DNA from: Bacillota bacterium
Lineage (GTDB): Bacteria > Bacillota > UBA4882 > UBA8346
Length of the DNA: 64,000 bases
Assembly (NCBI GenBank): GCA_023394955.1
Contig: JAEWZY010000050.1
Coordinates: 24,656-88,655, forward strand
Direction of reading: 5' to 3'
The first letter of the stretch is position 1. The number at the start of each line of letters is the position of its first letter. The notes under the pieces were generated by a model, which saw nothing but the letters and a program-made list of their open reading frames with translations, was not told where the DNA came from and made no database searches. The translations under genes were made by a program, and so were the position numbers. Positions 51,341 to 59,759 of the stretch are shown here, piece by piece.

Positions 51341-52417
51341 TTATATATATTGAATTCTTTCGCGAACCAGCTGGCCCATTTCTTTAGTCCCAACTTTCTG
51401 GCAACCTTCGGCCATAATGTCGGCGGTCCGGTAACCATCCGCCAACACCCGCCGGACAGCTTTTTCAATTATTTGAGCCGGTTCATCAAGTTTGAATGAA
51501 TAACGTAACATCAGAGCAGCGCTTAAAATAGTAGCCAGCGGGTTTGCCGAGTCCTGTCCGGCGATATCGGGGGCGGAACCATGAGCCGGTTCGTAGAGGG
51601 CCACCTTCCCGCCGATGCTGGCGGAGGCGAGCATTCCTAGAGAGCCGCTAAGCATTGAGGCTTGGTCGGTTAAAATATCACCAAACATATTTTCGGTTAC
51701 GATCACATCAAACTGGGACGGCCAACGGACTAACTGCATGGCGCAGTTATCGACATACATATGATTCAGTTCCACATCAGGATAGTCGGCCGCCAGTCTA
51801 ATGACGGTCTCCCGCCAGAGCCTGGAACTTTCCAGAACATTGGCCTTATCGACGGAAGTTAGTTTTCTCCGGCGGGAACGGGCCGCTTCAAAGGCCAAGC
51901 GGACAATCCTTTCGATTTCTTTAGTATTGTAAACTAAGGTATCCACCGCTTCCTCGGCGCCGTCTGCCAAAGTCTCCCGTTTTTTAGGGCCAAAATATAA
52001 TCCCCCGGTCAGTTCCCGGAAGGTCAAGATATCGACTCCTTTAACAACTTCCGGTTTTAAAGTCGATGCTTCAATCAATTCGTCATATACGAAGATAGGA
52101 CGTAGATTGGCAAACAGCCCTAATTCTTTACGGAGCGGGAGCAAAGCAGCACGTTCCGGACGGAGTTCCGGCGAGAGCCGGTCCATTTTAGGACTGCCGA
52201 TCGCGCCTAATAAAATGGCGCCGGATTGTTTACATACTTCCAAAGTTTGAAGAGGCAATGGATGGCCGAATTTCTGATAGGCGTCTTCGCTTACCAAGGC
52301 TTCGATAAATTCAAATCGATAATCAAATTTAGCCGCAATTAACTTTAGAGTTTCCACGGCTTGAGGGACAATCTCACGGCCGATCCCATCGCCGGCTAAA
52401 ACGGCAATTTTAGGCAT
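51341..52417 (-). CDS. leuB: 3-isopropylmalate dehydrogenase
   Basis: 358 aa. IAVLAGDGIGREIVPQAVE, LLGAIGSPK, LRKELGLFANLRP, TFRELTGGLYFG, VDKANVLESSRLWRE, NHMYVDNCAMQLV, ENMFGDILTDQASMLSGSLGMLASAS and EPAHGSAPDIAGQDSANP are canonical. It oxidises 3-isopropylmalate with NAD+ in leucine synthesis. AGGAGG before the ATG. It is the last gene of leuC-leuD-leuB, 113 bp after leuD. Confidence 0.96.
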   Translation of the reverse strand: MPKIAVLAGDGIGREIVPQAVETLKLIAAKFDYRFEFIEALVSEDAYQKFGHPLPLQTLEVCKQSGAILLGAIGSPKMDRLSPELRPERAALLPLRKELGLFANLRPIFVYDELIEASTLKPEVVKGVDILTFRELTGGLYFGPKKRETLADGAEEAVDTLVYNTKEIERIVRLAFEAARSRRRKLTSVDKANVLESSRLWRETVIRLAADYPDVELNHMYVDNCAMQLVRWPSQFDVIVTENMFGDILTDQASMLSGSLGMLASASIGGKVALYEPAHGSAPDIAGQDSANPLATILSAALMLRYSFKLDEPAQIIEKAVRRVLADGYRTADIMAEGCQKVGTKEMGQLVRERIQYI

Positions 52418-52530
52418 AAAGGATTCCTCCTGTCGAAAAAGGCAATAGGCATGAGGCGTAAGGCAAGAGCGCCAGAAGTCAGCCTTTGCGTTTTTTATCT
52501 TTCGATCTGACGAGTTAGAGAGAGTTACTA

Positions 52531-53028
52531 TTATTGCTGGACTCGCTTCTTAACATATTCGATTAATCCGCCGGTATCGATCAGTTCCTGCATGAACGGA
52601 GGAAAAGCCGCTGCTTGATAAGTTTCGCCTTTAGTCAGATCGGTGATTTTACCGGTATCAAGGTCAACCTCTACCAAATCACCTTCGGCTATTTTTTGAC
52701 TGGCCTCCGGCGATTCGAAAATCGGCAGCCCGATATTTATCGCATTCCGGAAGAAAATCCGGGCGAAAGAGGCGGCGATTACACAGGATACTCCGGCGGC
52801 CTTAATGGCGATGGGCGCATGCTCGCGGGAACTGCCGCAACCGAAATTTTTACCGGCGACGATTACGTCTCCTTCTTCAACTTTGCTAGCAAAAGCGGGG
52901 TCGGCGTCTTCCATACAGTGCCGGGCTAGTTCTTCGGGTTCGCTGGTATTCAAGTACCGGGCCGGAATGATCAGATCCGTATCGACATCATTCCCAAAAC
53001 GATGGACTTTTCCTTGTAATCGATTCAT
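52531..53028 (-). CDS. leuD: 3-isopropylmalate dehydratase small subunit
   Basis: 165 aa, the short prokaryotic type. GKVHRFGNDVDTDLIIPARYLNT, VIVAGKNFGCGSSREHAPIAIKAAGV and FARIFFRNAINIGLPI. The swivel domain partners LeuC. Its ATG overlaps the leuC stop (ATGA). In this subfamily the enzyme is usually LeuCD, though homoaconitase-like relatives exist; leuB next door supports leucine. Confidence 0.93.
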   Translation of the reverse strand: MNRLQGKVHRFGNDVDTDLIIPARYLNTSEPEELARHCMEDADPAFASKVEEGDVIVAGKNFGCGSSREHAPIAIKAAGVSCVIAASFARIFFRNAINIGLPIFESPEASQKIAEGDLVEVDLDTGKITDLTKGETYQAAAFPPFMQELIDTGGLIEYVKKRVQQ

Positions 53029-54293
53029 ATTACTCCTACCTCCTCCGGTCCGGCTATTTTACCGGCTACCGCTGAAGCGGCGGCCACAGCAGGACTTGCC
53101 AAATAAACTTCGCTTTCAGGATGGCCCATTCTACCGACGAAATTACGGTTGGTAGTGGCAACCGCCCTTTCACCCTTGGCCAAAATCCCCATATGTCCTC
53201 CGAGACAGGGGCCGCAGGTGGGAGTAGAGATAGCGGCGCCGGCATCCATGAAGATTTCAAATAAACCTTCCCGCATCGCTTGCCGCCAGATCTCTTGAGT
53301 GCCGGGGATTACGATCAAACGGACATTGGGGTTGACCCTTTTTCCCTTTAAAACTGAGGCTGCCTGGCGTAAATCCCCGATTCGGCCATTGGTGCAAGAA
53401 CCGATGATCGACTGATCGATGATAACGTCACCGCATTCCGAAAGGGGCTTAGCGTTTTCCGGGAGATGGGGAAAGGCCACTTGCGGCTCTAATTGCGATA
53501 CGTCCCATTCGTAGACTTTAGCATAATCGGCGTCGGGATCGCTGGCATAAACGGTAAAATCTCTTTGGGCGCGGGGTTTTACATACTCCAAAGTCTGTTC
53601 ATCAACCTGGAAGATGCCGTTTTTACCACCGGCTTCAATCGCCATGTTGGCCATGGTGAAGCGGCCGTCCATTGAAAGGGAGGCGATAGTTTCACCGGTG
53701 AATTCCATTGACTGATAAAGGGCTCCGTCTACTCCAATTTTACCAATGGTAAAAAGGATTAAATCTTTACCCCCAACCCAGCGGGGGAGCTTTCCGTAAT
53801 ATATGAATTTGATGCTTTCCGGCACCTTGAACCAGGCTTCGCCGAGAGCCATTCCGGCTGCCATGTCGGTGCTTCCAATACCGGTGGAGAAAGCTCCTAA
53901 AGCGCCATAAGTACAGGTGTGAGAATCGGCGCCGATTACCAAATCTCCGGGGAGGACCAAACCTTTCTCCGGCAGCAGGCAGTGTTCAACCCCCATTTCA
54001 CCGATTTCAAAATAGTTTATAATTCCATGTTTACGGGCGAATTGACGTAATATTTTAGCTTGTTCAGCCGATTTAATATCTTTATTGGGAGTAAAATGAT
54101 CGGGAACCAAAGCGATCTTATTCGGGTCAAATACTCGATCAACCCCAATCCTTTCGAATTCCCTGATTCCTACGGGAGCGGTGATGTCGTTTCCTAAGAC
54201 TAAATCCAGTTCAGCATTGATCAATTCTCCGGGGACAACTTCTGCCTTTCCGGCATGGGCCGCGAGAATTTTTTCAGTGATGGTCATACCCAT
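53025..54293 (-). CDS. leuC: 3-isopropylmalate dehydratase large subunit
   Basis: 422 aa, aconitase family. MTITEKILAAHAG, VLGNDITAPVGIREFE, GADSHTCTYGALGAFSTGIGSTDMA, Fe-S cysteines in IIGSCTNGRIGDLRQAA and TPTCGPCLGGHMGILA, and TTNRNFVGRMGHPESEVYLASPAVAAASAVAGKI. Isomerises 2- to 3-isopropylmalate with LeuD. GAGGTG lies 8 nt before the ATG. No T-box is seen; only 47 bp separate it from the next gene upstream. Confidence 0.96.
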   Translation of the reverse strand: MGMTITEKILAAHAGKAEVVPGELINAELDLVLGNDITAPVGIREFERIGVDRVFDPNKIALVPDHFTPNKDIKSAEQAKILRQFARKHGIINYFEIGEMGVEHCLLPEKGLVLPGDLVIGADSHTCTYGALGAFSTGIGSTDMAAGMALGEAWFKVPESIKFIYYGKLPRWVGGKDLILFTIGKIGVDGALYQSMEFTGETIASLSMDGRFTMANMAIEAGGKNGIFQVDEQTLEYVKPRAQRDFTVYASDPDADYAKVYEWDVSQLEPQVAFPHLPENAKPLSECGDVIIDQSIIGSCTNGRIGDLRQAASVLKGKRVNPNVRLIVIPGTQEIWRQAMREGLFEIFMDAGAAISTPTCGPCLGGHMGILAKGERAVATTNRNFVGRMGHPESEVYLASPAVAAASAVAGKIAGPEEVGVI

Positions 54294-54340
54294 TTTAGAT
54301 CACCTCGAATTAGTTATAGTTTTCTATGGCAGGATTTAAT

Positions 54341-55168
54341 TTATGATTTATGGCCAATCGCTAGAAACATTGGGATTTCCACGGTGATGCCGGCGGCGCT
54401 TTTCACCCGGCAACTACAGCCTAAATCGGTAATTTCCAGGTCGGAAAAACCGGCTTCCTTAAGCCAAAGCCGGAGATCGGCTCGTTCAATCCCGAGCCAA
54501 AGATCGGATTTTTCCAACTTAGTCCATTTATGGTTGTGGCGGTCAATATCGGTAATAATCACTTTGCCGCCGGGCTTTAATACCCGACGCATCTCTTTGA
54601 TAGCCAAGGATGGTTCAAGTAAATGATGGATTAGGAGATTAGCATAAACCAGATCTTGAGATTCATCAGGTAGGGGTAGATCATGAGCGTCCCCTTCAAT
54701 TAGATTGATTCTTTTAAGTTCATTTTCGGTAAATCCATGTTTGGCCACTTCCAGCATGGCAGAGGACGAATCAATAGCATTAACGGTTGTATCATATTCA
54801 GCGAGCTTTTTGGCTAAATAACCGGTTCCGGTCCCGATATCCGCTACCACGGAACCCATGGAAGGAACAAAACGTGAGGCGAGTATATCTCGCAAGGCCT
54901 CAACATAACAGTCTTTACGCATTTCATCATAGATGGGGGCCACTTGGGCAAAGTATGTTCTGCCTTCTTCTTCAACGGAAACATAATCTCGGGAGGAACC
55001 ATCGGCTATCCAATTCAACAATGCGGTACGTGAAAAACGCCATTCGCGCCCTATTTTTCGGGCGGGAATATTTTCTTCGCGTAATAATTTGAGAAAAGTT
55101 TTACTGCTGACCTGAAAAAGCTGACTGGCTTCTTCCAAAGAAAGCACTTCTTTTTCATTTTCAGTCAT
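54341..55168 (-). CDS. Excisionase-type HTH fused to SAM methyltransferase
   Basis: 275 aa from ATG 55168 (AAGGA upstream). Residues 9-58 are a MerR/excisionase-like DNA-binding domain (LSLEEASQLFQVSSKTFLKLLREENIPARKIGREWRF). Residues 75 onward are a class I methyltransferase: VVADIGTGTGYLAKKLAEY, INLIEGDAHDLPLPD, YANLLIHHLLEPSLAIKEMRRVLKPGG. It ends with a Cys-containing segment (DLGCSCRVK). It may be a regulator that uses SAM, or an enzyme whose gene it controls. It lies 47 bp upstream of leuC on the same strand. Confidence 0.8.
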   Translation of the reverse strand: MTENEKEVLSLEEASQLFQVSSKTFLKLLREENIPARKIGREWRFSRTALLNWIADGSSRDYVSVEEEGRTYFAQVAPIYDEMRKDCYVEALRDILASRFVPSMGSVVADIGTGTGYLAKKLAEYDTTVNAIDSSSAMLEVAKHGFTENELKRINLIEGDAHDLPLPDESQDLVYANLLIHHLLEPSLAIKEMRRVLKPGGKVIITDIDRHNHKWTKLEKSDLWLGIERADLRLWLKEAGFSDLEITDLGCSCRVKSAAGITVEIPMFLAIGHKS

Positions 55169-55326
55169 GAATACCAAGTCCTTAAGTTTTTTTAATTATA
55201 AAATGACAGAATCAAAAAGTCAAGAACTATTTTCGCTTATCTTCCGTTAAATTCTTTCATTTTCTGTTTAGATGGAATTATATACAGTTAGATATGTCGT
55301 GATAGGTTAATAAATCGTATTATAAA

Positions 55327-55360
55327 AAACCTTCTACCGCTGAAGTCAAACAGAAGGTTT
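55327..55360 (-). terminator. Terminator of the zinc-ribbon gene
   Basis: AAACCTTCT pairs with AGAAGGTTT around a 16-nt loop. On the minus strand it is followed by TTTATAATA. It is 19 nt after the stop. Confidence 0.75.
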
Positions 55361-55378
55361 AAACTTTATTATAGGGTT

Positions 55379-55801
55379 TTATATTTTTTGAGGATTACTG
55401 ATGGAAGCCAGAGGAACTTCGCCATTAATACCTTTAACGATGAACTCCATAGTACAATGGGGGCAAGTTACGTTCAAACGGTGTTCTTTTACAGGAATGA
55501 TCATAGGGCCTTCACAGCGGGGGCATACTATGACGACTCGGTCACTGTGGTTGACCGAAGGCAAACTATCTTCAGGTACCGGTTGAATTGCAAACTCGCC
55601 ATTAATTGAATAGCCGCATGTCACGCAGGTAAATACCGTGCCCGGTTTCGATAAAGGGAAAATTGGGATGAAAAAGAGGGACAAAAATTGACGGTACTGA
55701 ACTTCCTGGAAATTCCGGATGTCGTTGCAGTGGGGGCAATGTCGCCTTAAGATGCTTTCTTTTACCTTTTTAACGGGATTGATTCCGATTAATAAAAACA
55801 T
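55379..55801 (-). CDS. Membrane-linked double zinc-ribbon protein
   Basis: 140 aa from ATG 55801 (AGAGG 8 nt upstream). First ribbon: RRHCPHCNDIRNF and FTCVTCGYSI, separated by a hydrophobic stretch (FLSLFFIPIFPLS). Second ribbon: VIVCPRCEGPMIIPV and VTCPHCTMEFIV. The first half resembles the widespread zinc-ribbon_15 family of small unknown proteins. It probably binds zinc for structure. No catalytic site seen. Confidence 0.7.
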   Translation of the reverse strand: MFLLIGINPVKKVKESILRRHCPHCNDIRNFQEVQYRQFLSLFFIPIFPLSKPGTVFTCVTCGYSINGEFAIQPVPEDSLPSVNHSDRVVIVCPRCEGPMIIPVKEHRLNVTCPHCTMEFIVKGINGEVPLASISNPQKI

Positions 55802-55944
55802 CAGTAACACCTCTTACCAAATAATATAAATATATTTACTAAAGGGGCGGGTAATTCCTTCCGTTTGTCCACCTATTCCATTATCGGCCTTTTTCGGAAA
55901 AAATGTTGCAATTTTTAATCCGGGTTAAAGTTTTGTTTCGATAG

Positions 55945-55973
55945 TTGTTGATGAGGAAGCTTATTGTTATAAT
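55945..55973 (+). promoter_or_regulatory. Promoter of the KDPG aldolase gene
   Basis: TTGTTG (55945-55950), 17-bp spacer, perfect TATAAT (55968-55973), 41 bp before the start codon. Confidence 0.65.
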
Positions 55974-56014
55974 GTAAGAAACGGGCATTTTGAAAATACC
56001 AAGGAGGTTTTCCC

Positions 56015-56659
56015 ATGGATAAAGAAAAGATTATAGCAAAGATCACGGAATGTGGTCTAGTGGCGGTTGTCAGAGCTGAGTCAAGCGAACAAGGCTTGAA
56101 GATCGCCGAAGCCTGCGCTAAAGCTGGAGTTGCAGGGATTGAGATTACCTTTACCGTGCCTGGGGCTGCCGATGTTATCAAGGATTGTGTTAAAAATTTC
56201 AGTAACGGAGAGATTATTGTCGGAGCCGGGACAGTTATGGATGCGGAAACCGCAAGGGTTGCGATTCTTTCCGGCGCTCAATACATAGTTAGCCCTTATT
56301 TAAACCTGGAGACCGTTAAATTGTGTAACCACTACCGGGTGCCGATTATGCCCGGCGCTATGACTATTAAAGAGATCGTTGAGAGTATGGAAGCCGGAGC
56401 GGACATTGTCAAGATCTTCCCCGGTGAAGTTTTTGGGCCGCCGATTATCAAAGCGGTGAGAGGGCCGATACCTTATGCTAAGATGATGCCTACCGGTGGT
56501 GTAAGCCTCGATAACGTTGATCAATGGATTAAAGCTGGGGCTGTAGCTGTTGGAGTGGGCGGTAACCTAACCAAAGGAGCAAAAACTGGGGATTATGCTT
56601 CAATTACCAGTATCGCCGAACAATTCATCGCCAAGATTAAGGAAGCTCGTTCTAAATAA
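56015..56659 (+). CDS. eda: 2-keto-3-deoxy-6-phosphogluconate/4-hydroxy-2-oxoglutarate aldolase
   Basis: 214 aa. LVAVVRAESSEQGLKIAEACAKAGVAGIEITFTVPGA with the catalytic Glu, VGAGTVMDAETA, QYIVSPYLN, IMPGAMTIKEI, the Schiff-base Lys in DIVKIFPGEVFGP, and MPTGGVSLDNVDQWIKAG. It splits KDPG to pyruvate and glyceraldehyde 3-phosphate; some homologues act on KHG. A likely partner of the sugar-acid dehydratase at 24809. It has its own promoter and terminator. AAGGAGG before the ATG. Confidence 0.93.
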   Translation: MDKEKIIAKITECGLVAVVRAESSEQGLKIAEACAKAGVAGIEITFTVPGAADVIKDCVKNFSNGEIIVGAGTVMDAETARVAILSGAQYIVSPYLNLETVKLCNHYRVPIMPGAMTIKEIVESMEAGADIVKIFPGEVFGPPIIKAVRGPIPYAKMMPTGGVSLDNVDQWIKAGAVAVGVGGNLTKGAKTGDYASITSIAEQFIAKIKEARSK

Positions 56660-56724
56660 TGACGGTTTATCCCAACAGATTTGAAATACCAAATTAACAC
56701 AACTCAAAAATTTATATAGTAATG

Positions 56725-56754
56725 AAAAAGCCTGAAATCAATTCAGGCTTTTTT
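56725..56754 (+). terminator. Terminator after eda
   Basis: AAAAAGCCTGAA pairs with TTCAGGCTTTTT around a 5-nt loop, with a T-run. It also lies 12 nt after the stop of the convergent gene at 56766. Confidence 0.92.
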
Positions 56755-56765
56755 AATAGTTTAAA

Positions 56766-57614
56766 TCAGGTGATTCGAATAAGACTACGAAGTTTCGAAA
56801 ACAATCCGGACTCATACTCATTTTCGTCATTGCCATCATAGGTAAGATTAACGACGAGACGGTAGTCGCGGGGGGTGGATAGATCTTGATTGGATTGTTT
56901 GGCCTTGAGGCTACGATCGGGTTCCGGCAGTTTTTGGTTGATTAAATTAACTATCCGAAAGAATGTTTTATTGATTAGATTGGCTAAATCTTGGAGTTCG
57001 GGATCTTTTTCGACTAGAAATTGGACCGGTTCTTTATCAGTATGAAAAGTCCCACCAAATTGATGCCGGAGCTTGAGTTTTTGAAAGAAAGTAATCGGAT
57101 ATTTTTTCAACTGGGCTAAGCGTCGAATTTCTTCTTGTTCCTCGTCTAAAAAGCTGTTTAACTTTGGAAGAACTGAAGATTGCTGCAATTGATATAAAGA
57201 TCGTTGAAGGCCTTCGCCAAGTTGGGATGGATTATCATAGTTATAGCGCCGCGCTACCATATTAGTACAGATTTTTTCGACGACCTGAACAGTGTTATGC
57301 CATTGAATAGCAGTAGTTGTTACTGGTTCGGATTGATCCTTGTCGAGCCGGTTGAGCCCGCGAAAAAGGCTGTCCAAGTCTCCCAGCGCCGGGTAGTTTT
57401 TACTGAGATTTTCATAGTTCTCATATAACATTCGTATTTTACGTTGAAAACCCGCCGGCGGGAGTTGATCTTTGGCATATAAAAGAATATCAATGTACCC
57501 AAGTAAAGCCACTTTATTCCATGCGATAGAATGAATGGCGTTAGTTAGTTGGGCTTGTAAATGAGCATAATACGGAAAGGAGATCATCTCCAAGAGGTCG
57601 GTTGTTTCATTCAT
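56766..57614 (-). CDS. Helical protein of unknown function in actin-like operon
   Basis: 282 aa, third gene of the operon with the ParM-like and Hfq-like genes, 13 nt after the latter. Predicted mostly helical; no motif recognised. A central charged helix (LDEEQEEIRRLAQLKKYPITFF) and a C-terminal beta-like segment (RDYRLVVNLTYDGNDENEYES) stand out. TAGGGAG lies about 9 nt before the ATG. It could be an adaptor or regulator of the actin-like protein; this is inference from position only. Confidence 0.6.
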   Translation of the reverse strand: MNETTDLLEMISFPYYAHLQAQLTNAIHSIAWNKVALLGYIDILLYAKDQLPPAGFQRKIRMLYENYENLSKNYPALGDLDSLFRGLNRLDKDQSEPVTTTAIQWHNTVQVVEKICTNMVARRYNYDNPSQLGEGLQRSLYQLQQSSVLPKLNSFLDEEQEEIRRLAQLKKYPITFFQKLKLRHQFGGTFHTDKEPVQFLVEKDPELQDLANLINKTFFRIVNLINQKLPEPDRSLKAKQSNQDLSTPRDYRLVVNLTYDGNDENEYESGLFSKLRSLIRIT

Positions 57615-57627
57615 TTAACAAGTCTCC

Positions 57628-58056
57628 CTACCAGTTATTTACCAACTGGTCCAATCTGTTTTTTGAATCGCTTCTTTCCCCGGAATTACTCTTTTCAGAG
57701 CTGACTGAAGGAGTTTTGATTTCAGTCAGGGTCGGCTTGAAATTGGACAAAACACTAGATGGGGAAGGATTAAGTTTAGCTGTTTCAGCTACAGGCGGAT
57801 TGGGATTATCTTGCATAAGCAGGTTGTCAGTAGCGATCAGTTGATCCCATTCCGCTTGAAGCCGTGTTATTTTGCCGAGCCGAATCATTTGCAGAAAATG
57901 GTCTTCTTTAATCAATAAAAATTCAGCGTCCCAACCTAACAAGACCCCTTTAAGCTTGGTCCCGTCATCTAAATAAAGGGTAAAGGCACTTTTATTTCTT
58001 AACAGATAATTAAGAATCAGACCACTATTAAAGACGCTGAGTTCCAATTTATTCAT
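57628..58056 (-). CDS. Hfq/Sm-like domain protein with disordered tail
   Basis: 142 aa. Residues 13-65 follow the Hfq pattern: LNYLLRNKSAFTLYLDDGTKLKGVLLGWDAEFLLIKEDHFLQMIRLGKITRL, that is LN-x-L-R, Y-L-x-x-G-x-x-L-x-G, (W/F)D-x-F-x-L-L and a final short strand. The YKHA box of true Hfq reads MIRLGKI here. The rest (about 70-142) is Pro/Ser/Asn-rich and probably disordered. Its ATG lies inside the end of the ParM-like gene (8-bp overlap), so the two are co-translated. RNA binding is an inference from fold. Confidence 0.65.
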   Translation of the reverse strand: MNKLELSVFNSGLILNYLLRNKSAFTLYLDDGTKLKGVLLGWDAEFLLIKEDHFLQMIRLGKITRLQAEWDQLIATDNLLMQDNPNPPVAETAKLNPSPSSVLSNFKPTLTEIKTPSVSSEKSNSGERSDSKNRLDQLVNNW

Positions 58057-59104
58057 TACCGCCGACCACCTGATCTAGACTGGAAGTAGTCCGGGTACGG
58101 TTTCCAAAAAGCCGTTGGGACAATTTACGGAAGCCGTAGACATTGGCAAATTGCGCTTCTTTAGCTAAAAGAGAATTTTCAAAATGGGGCATCAGGTATT
58201 CGGCTAAAGCGACGCCTCCACCTCCCGTAATAAAGACCATATCCAATTCCCATTTATTAATCCAAAGGCTGTTAATTTCAGTAATCAATTTTTCAGCAAC
58301 TACGCCTAAAGCATGTCTTTTGATCTCTTCAAGGTTATATGTTTTGCCGGAAATACGGATTTCCCCGTTTCGTACAGTTTGATCCAATTGATAAATTGGT
58401 TTGGAAATCTTGAACTCTTCTTTTAATAATTCCGAAATTAATACATAAGCGGTACTCAAAGCGGTATTACTTGACCCGCTGAGGCGATCGATGTTTTCTA
58501 GGTTATCAACTACGATATAATCAGTAGTCCGAAAACCGACATCAATGATACCCACTTTAGAAGCTGCCAGATTTTCATCAACGATATTGCCGGTATAATC
58601 GAGGATTAGATCGAATAAAGAACCGAAAGGTTCCGGTAGTACTTTTACCTCATTTACTATAACCGAATATTCTTGGTCCGGATTTTGGTTTCTTTTTATT
58701 GAAACATTTTGCCGGCCTTTAAATAGCTGGGTTAGTGTTTGTTTGGTCTCAGTAAAAAACCCTACCGGGAGGCCGGTCACGATATTATAATTAGTACTCC
58801 GCCCTTCGGCCAATAAAGCTAAGGCTGTTGAAAGTAAAACTTTACTAATCCGTTCATCCATACGGCTTTCGTTTAAAGAAAACAAGACTACATCCGATTG
58901 GCGATTGGCTAAATCTCCGACGAAGTATTCCCGATCGTCTACTTCAACATGTAAGTTATTGATCTGGTTCTGCTCGGGGCTTTCATCGGTTATATAACGT
59001 AGGGTTCGGGCTTGTCCCACAACTGATGGAAAGACCTTATCTTTTTTCCCATCCGTAACCTTTACAAAACCGTAACCTAAATCTAATCCGATATTTTTTT
59101 CCAT
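58049..59104 (-). CDS. ParM/Alp-type actin-like ATPase
   Basis: 351 aa from ATG 59104 (AAGGAGA 7 nt upstream). Actin-fold motifs: phosphate-1 NIGLDLGYGFVKVTDG, connect region IVTGLPVGFF, phosphate-2 VGIIDVGFRTTDYIVVD, and the adenosine motif MVFITGGGGVALAEYL. This matches the ParM/Alp7/Ta0583 group of filament-forming ATPases, mostly plasmid partition proteins. No ParR-type DNA-binding protein is adjacent; instead an Hfq-like and an unknown gene follow. Chromosomal copies without partition partners are known in Clostridia but their role is unclear. Confidence 0.85.
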   Translation of the reverse strand: MEKNIGLDLGYGFVKVTDGKKDKVFPSVVGQARTLRYITDESPEQNQINNLHVEVDDREYFVGDLANRQSDVVLFSLNESRMDERISKVLLSTALALLAEGRSTNYNIVTGLPVGFFTETKQTLTQLFKGRQNVSIKRNQNPDQEYSVIVNEVKVLPEPFGSLFDLILDYTGNIVDENLAASKVGIIDVGFRTTDYIVVDNLENIDRLSGSSNTALSTAYVLISELLKEEFKISKPIYQLDQTVRNGEIRISGKTYNLEEIKRHALGVVAEKLITEINSLWINKWELDMVFITGGGGVALAEYLMPHFENSLLAKEAQFANVYGFRKLSQRLFGNRTRTTSSLDQVVGGNE

Positions 59105-59150
59105 ACCCAAATCTCCTTCCGTTTCTTTAAGATCATATAAAATTCACAGT
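59105..59150 (-). promoter_or_regulatory. Leader of the actin-like operon
   Basis: On the minus strand TATACT (59145-59150 region) is a possible -10 about 45 bp before the start codon. No convincing -35; the expected position falls within the inverted repeat of copy B. Confidence 0.3.
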
Positions 59151-59299
59151 ATATATGTCGTAATAAGCTTTTAGACGGCCCCGGACTATTACGACATATT
59201 TTTCTCGATCATAAATTGAAATAAATACTATAATCCGCCCTTTTCCATCCATGGTTTAAGAATGGAAAAGCATAATCAAAATTATTTCAATTTAGATAG
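59151..59299. repeat. Dispersed palindromic repeat, copy B
   Basis: 149 bp made of two adjacent palindromes. First: ATATGTCGTAATA (59153-59165)/TATTACGACATAT (59187-59199), perfect, 21-nt spacer. Second: AAATTGAAATAA...TTATTTCAATTT enclosing CTTTTCCAT/ATGGAAAAG. Copies A and D (partial) and the inverted copy C share this layout. It lies just upstream of the actin-like operon, so the first palindrome could also act as an operator there. Confidence 0.7.
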
Positions 59300-59759
59300 C
59301 TTTGAGAACAAATGACTTTTACCAATAAATACTTCGTCAAAAAGGAGTGATAACTTTAGAGAGATTAAACCTGATGCCTTGCTGCGGCGATCAAAATATA
59401 ATTAACTTAACAACTTTGAAAATAGTAAGCTGTTTAATACCATTATCAATTAGATCAGACAAACAAATGTTAGTATTTCAGTTGCTTGTGACTCTTTTAC
59501 CTTTAGGTATTAGATTCGGACTTTACTTGAAAATTTGCGCATCCGTTTAATTAATGAATGTCATAAACTTATCTTAAGTCATTCCGATAATTAAATAAAG
59601 AACTTTTAATTAAGACATGTAGAAACTCCTAATTTTTGAATTCATTTATTACTTTGAGAGTTGATTTGAGGACGGATTTAGAACCCTCCGATTGCAGGAA
59701 CTGAAGTATTATTGTCGAAGTATCGAAGAAAATTCCGGATTACCCCGAGGTGAACAGCG
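59300..59759. other. Gene-free stretch before ftsE
   Basis: 460 bp, AT-rich. A 67-codon frame at 59347-59550 starts with a GTG that overlaps its own would-be ribosome site and has no recognisable content; I do not call it. No RNA gene or clear promoter seen. Confidence 0.4.

Noticed and set aside
52418..52530. Possible element between leuD and leuB (GGCAATAGGCATGAGGCGTAAG region)
   Set aside because: Looks like a short imperfect repeat, but no second copy was seen in the window and no ORF or stem is convincing.
59347..59550. 67-aa plus-strand ORF before ftsE
   Set aside because: Its GTG overlaps the only GGAG, no domain or signal is visible, and the region is AT-rich without coding character.
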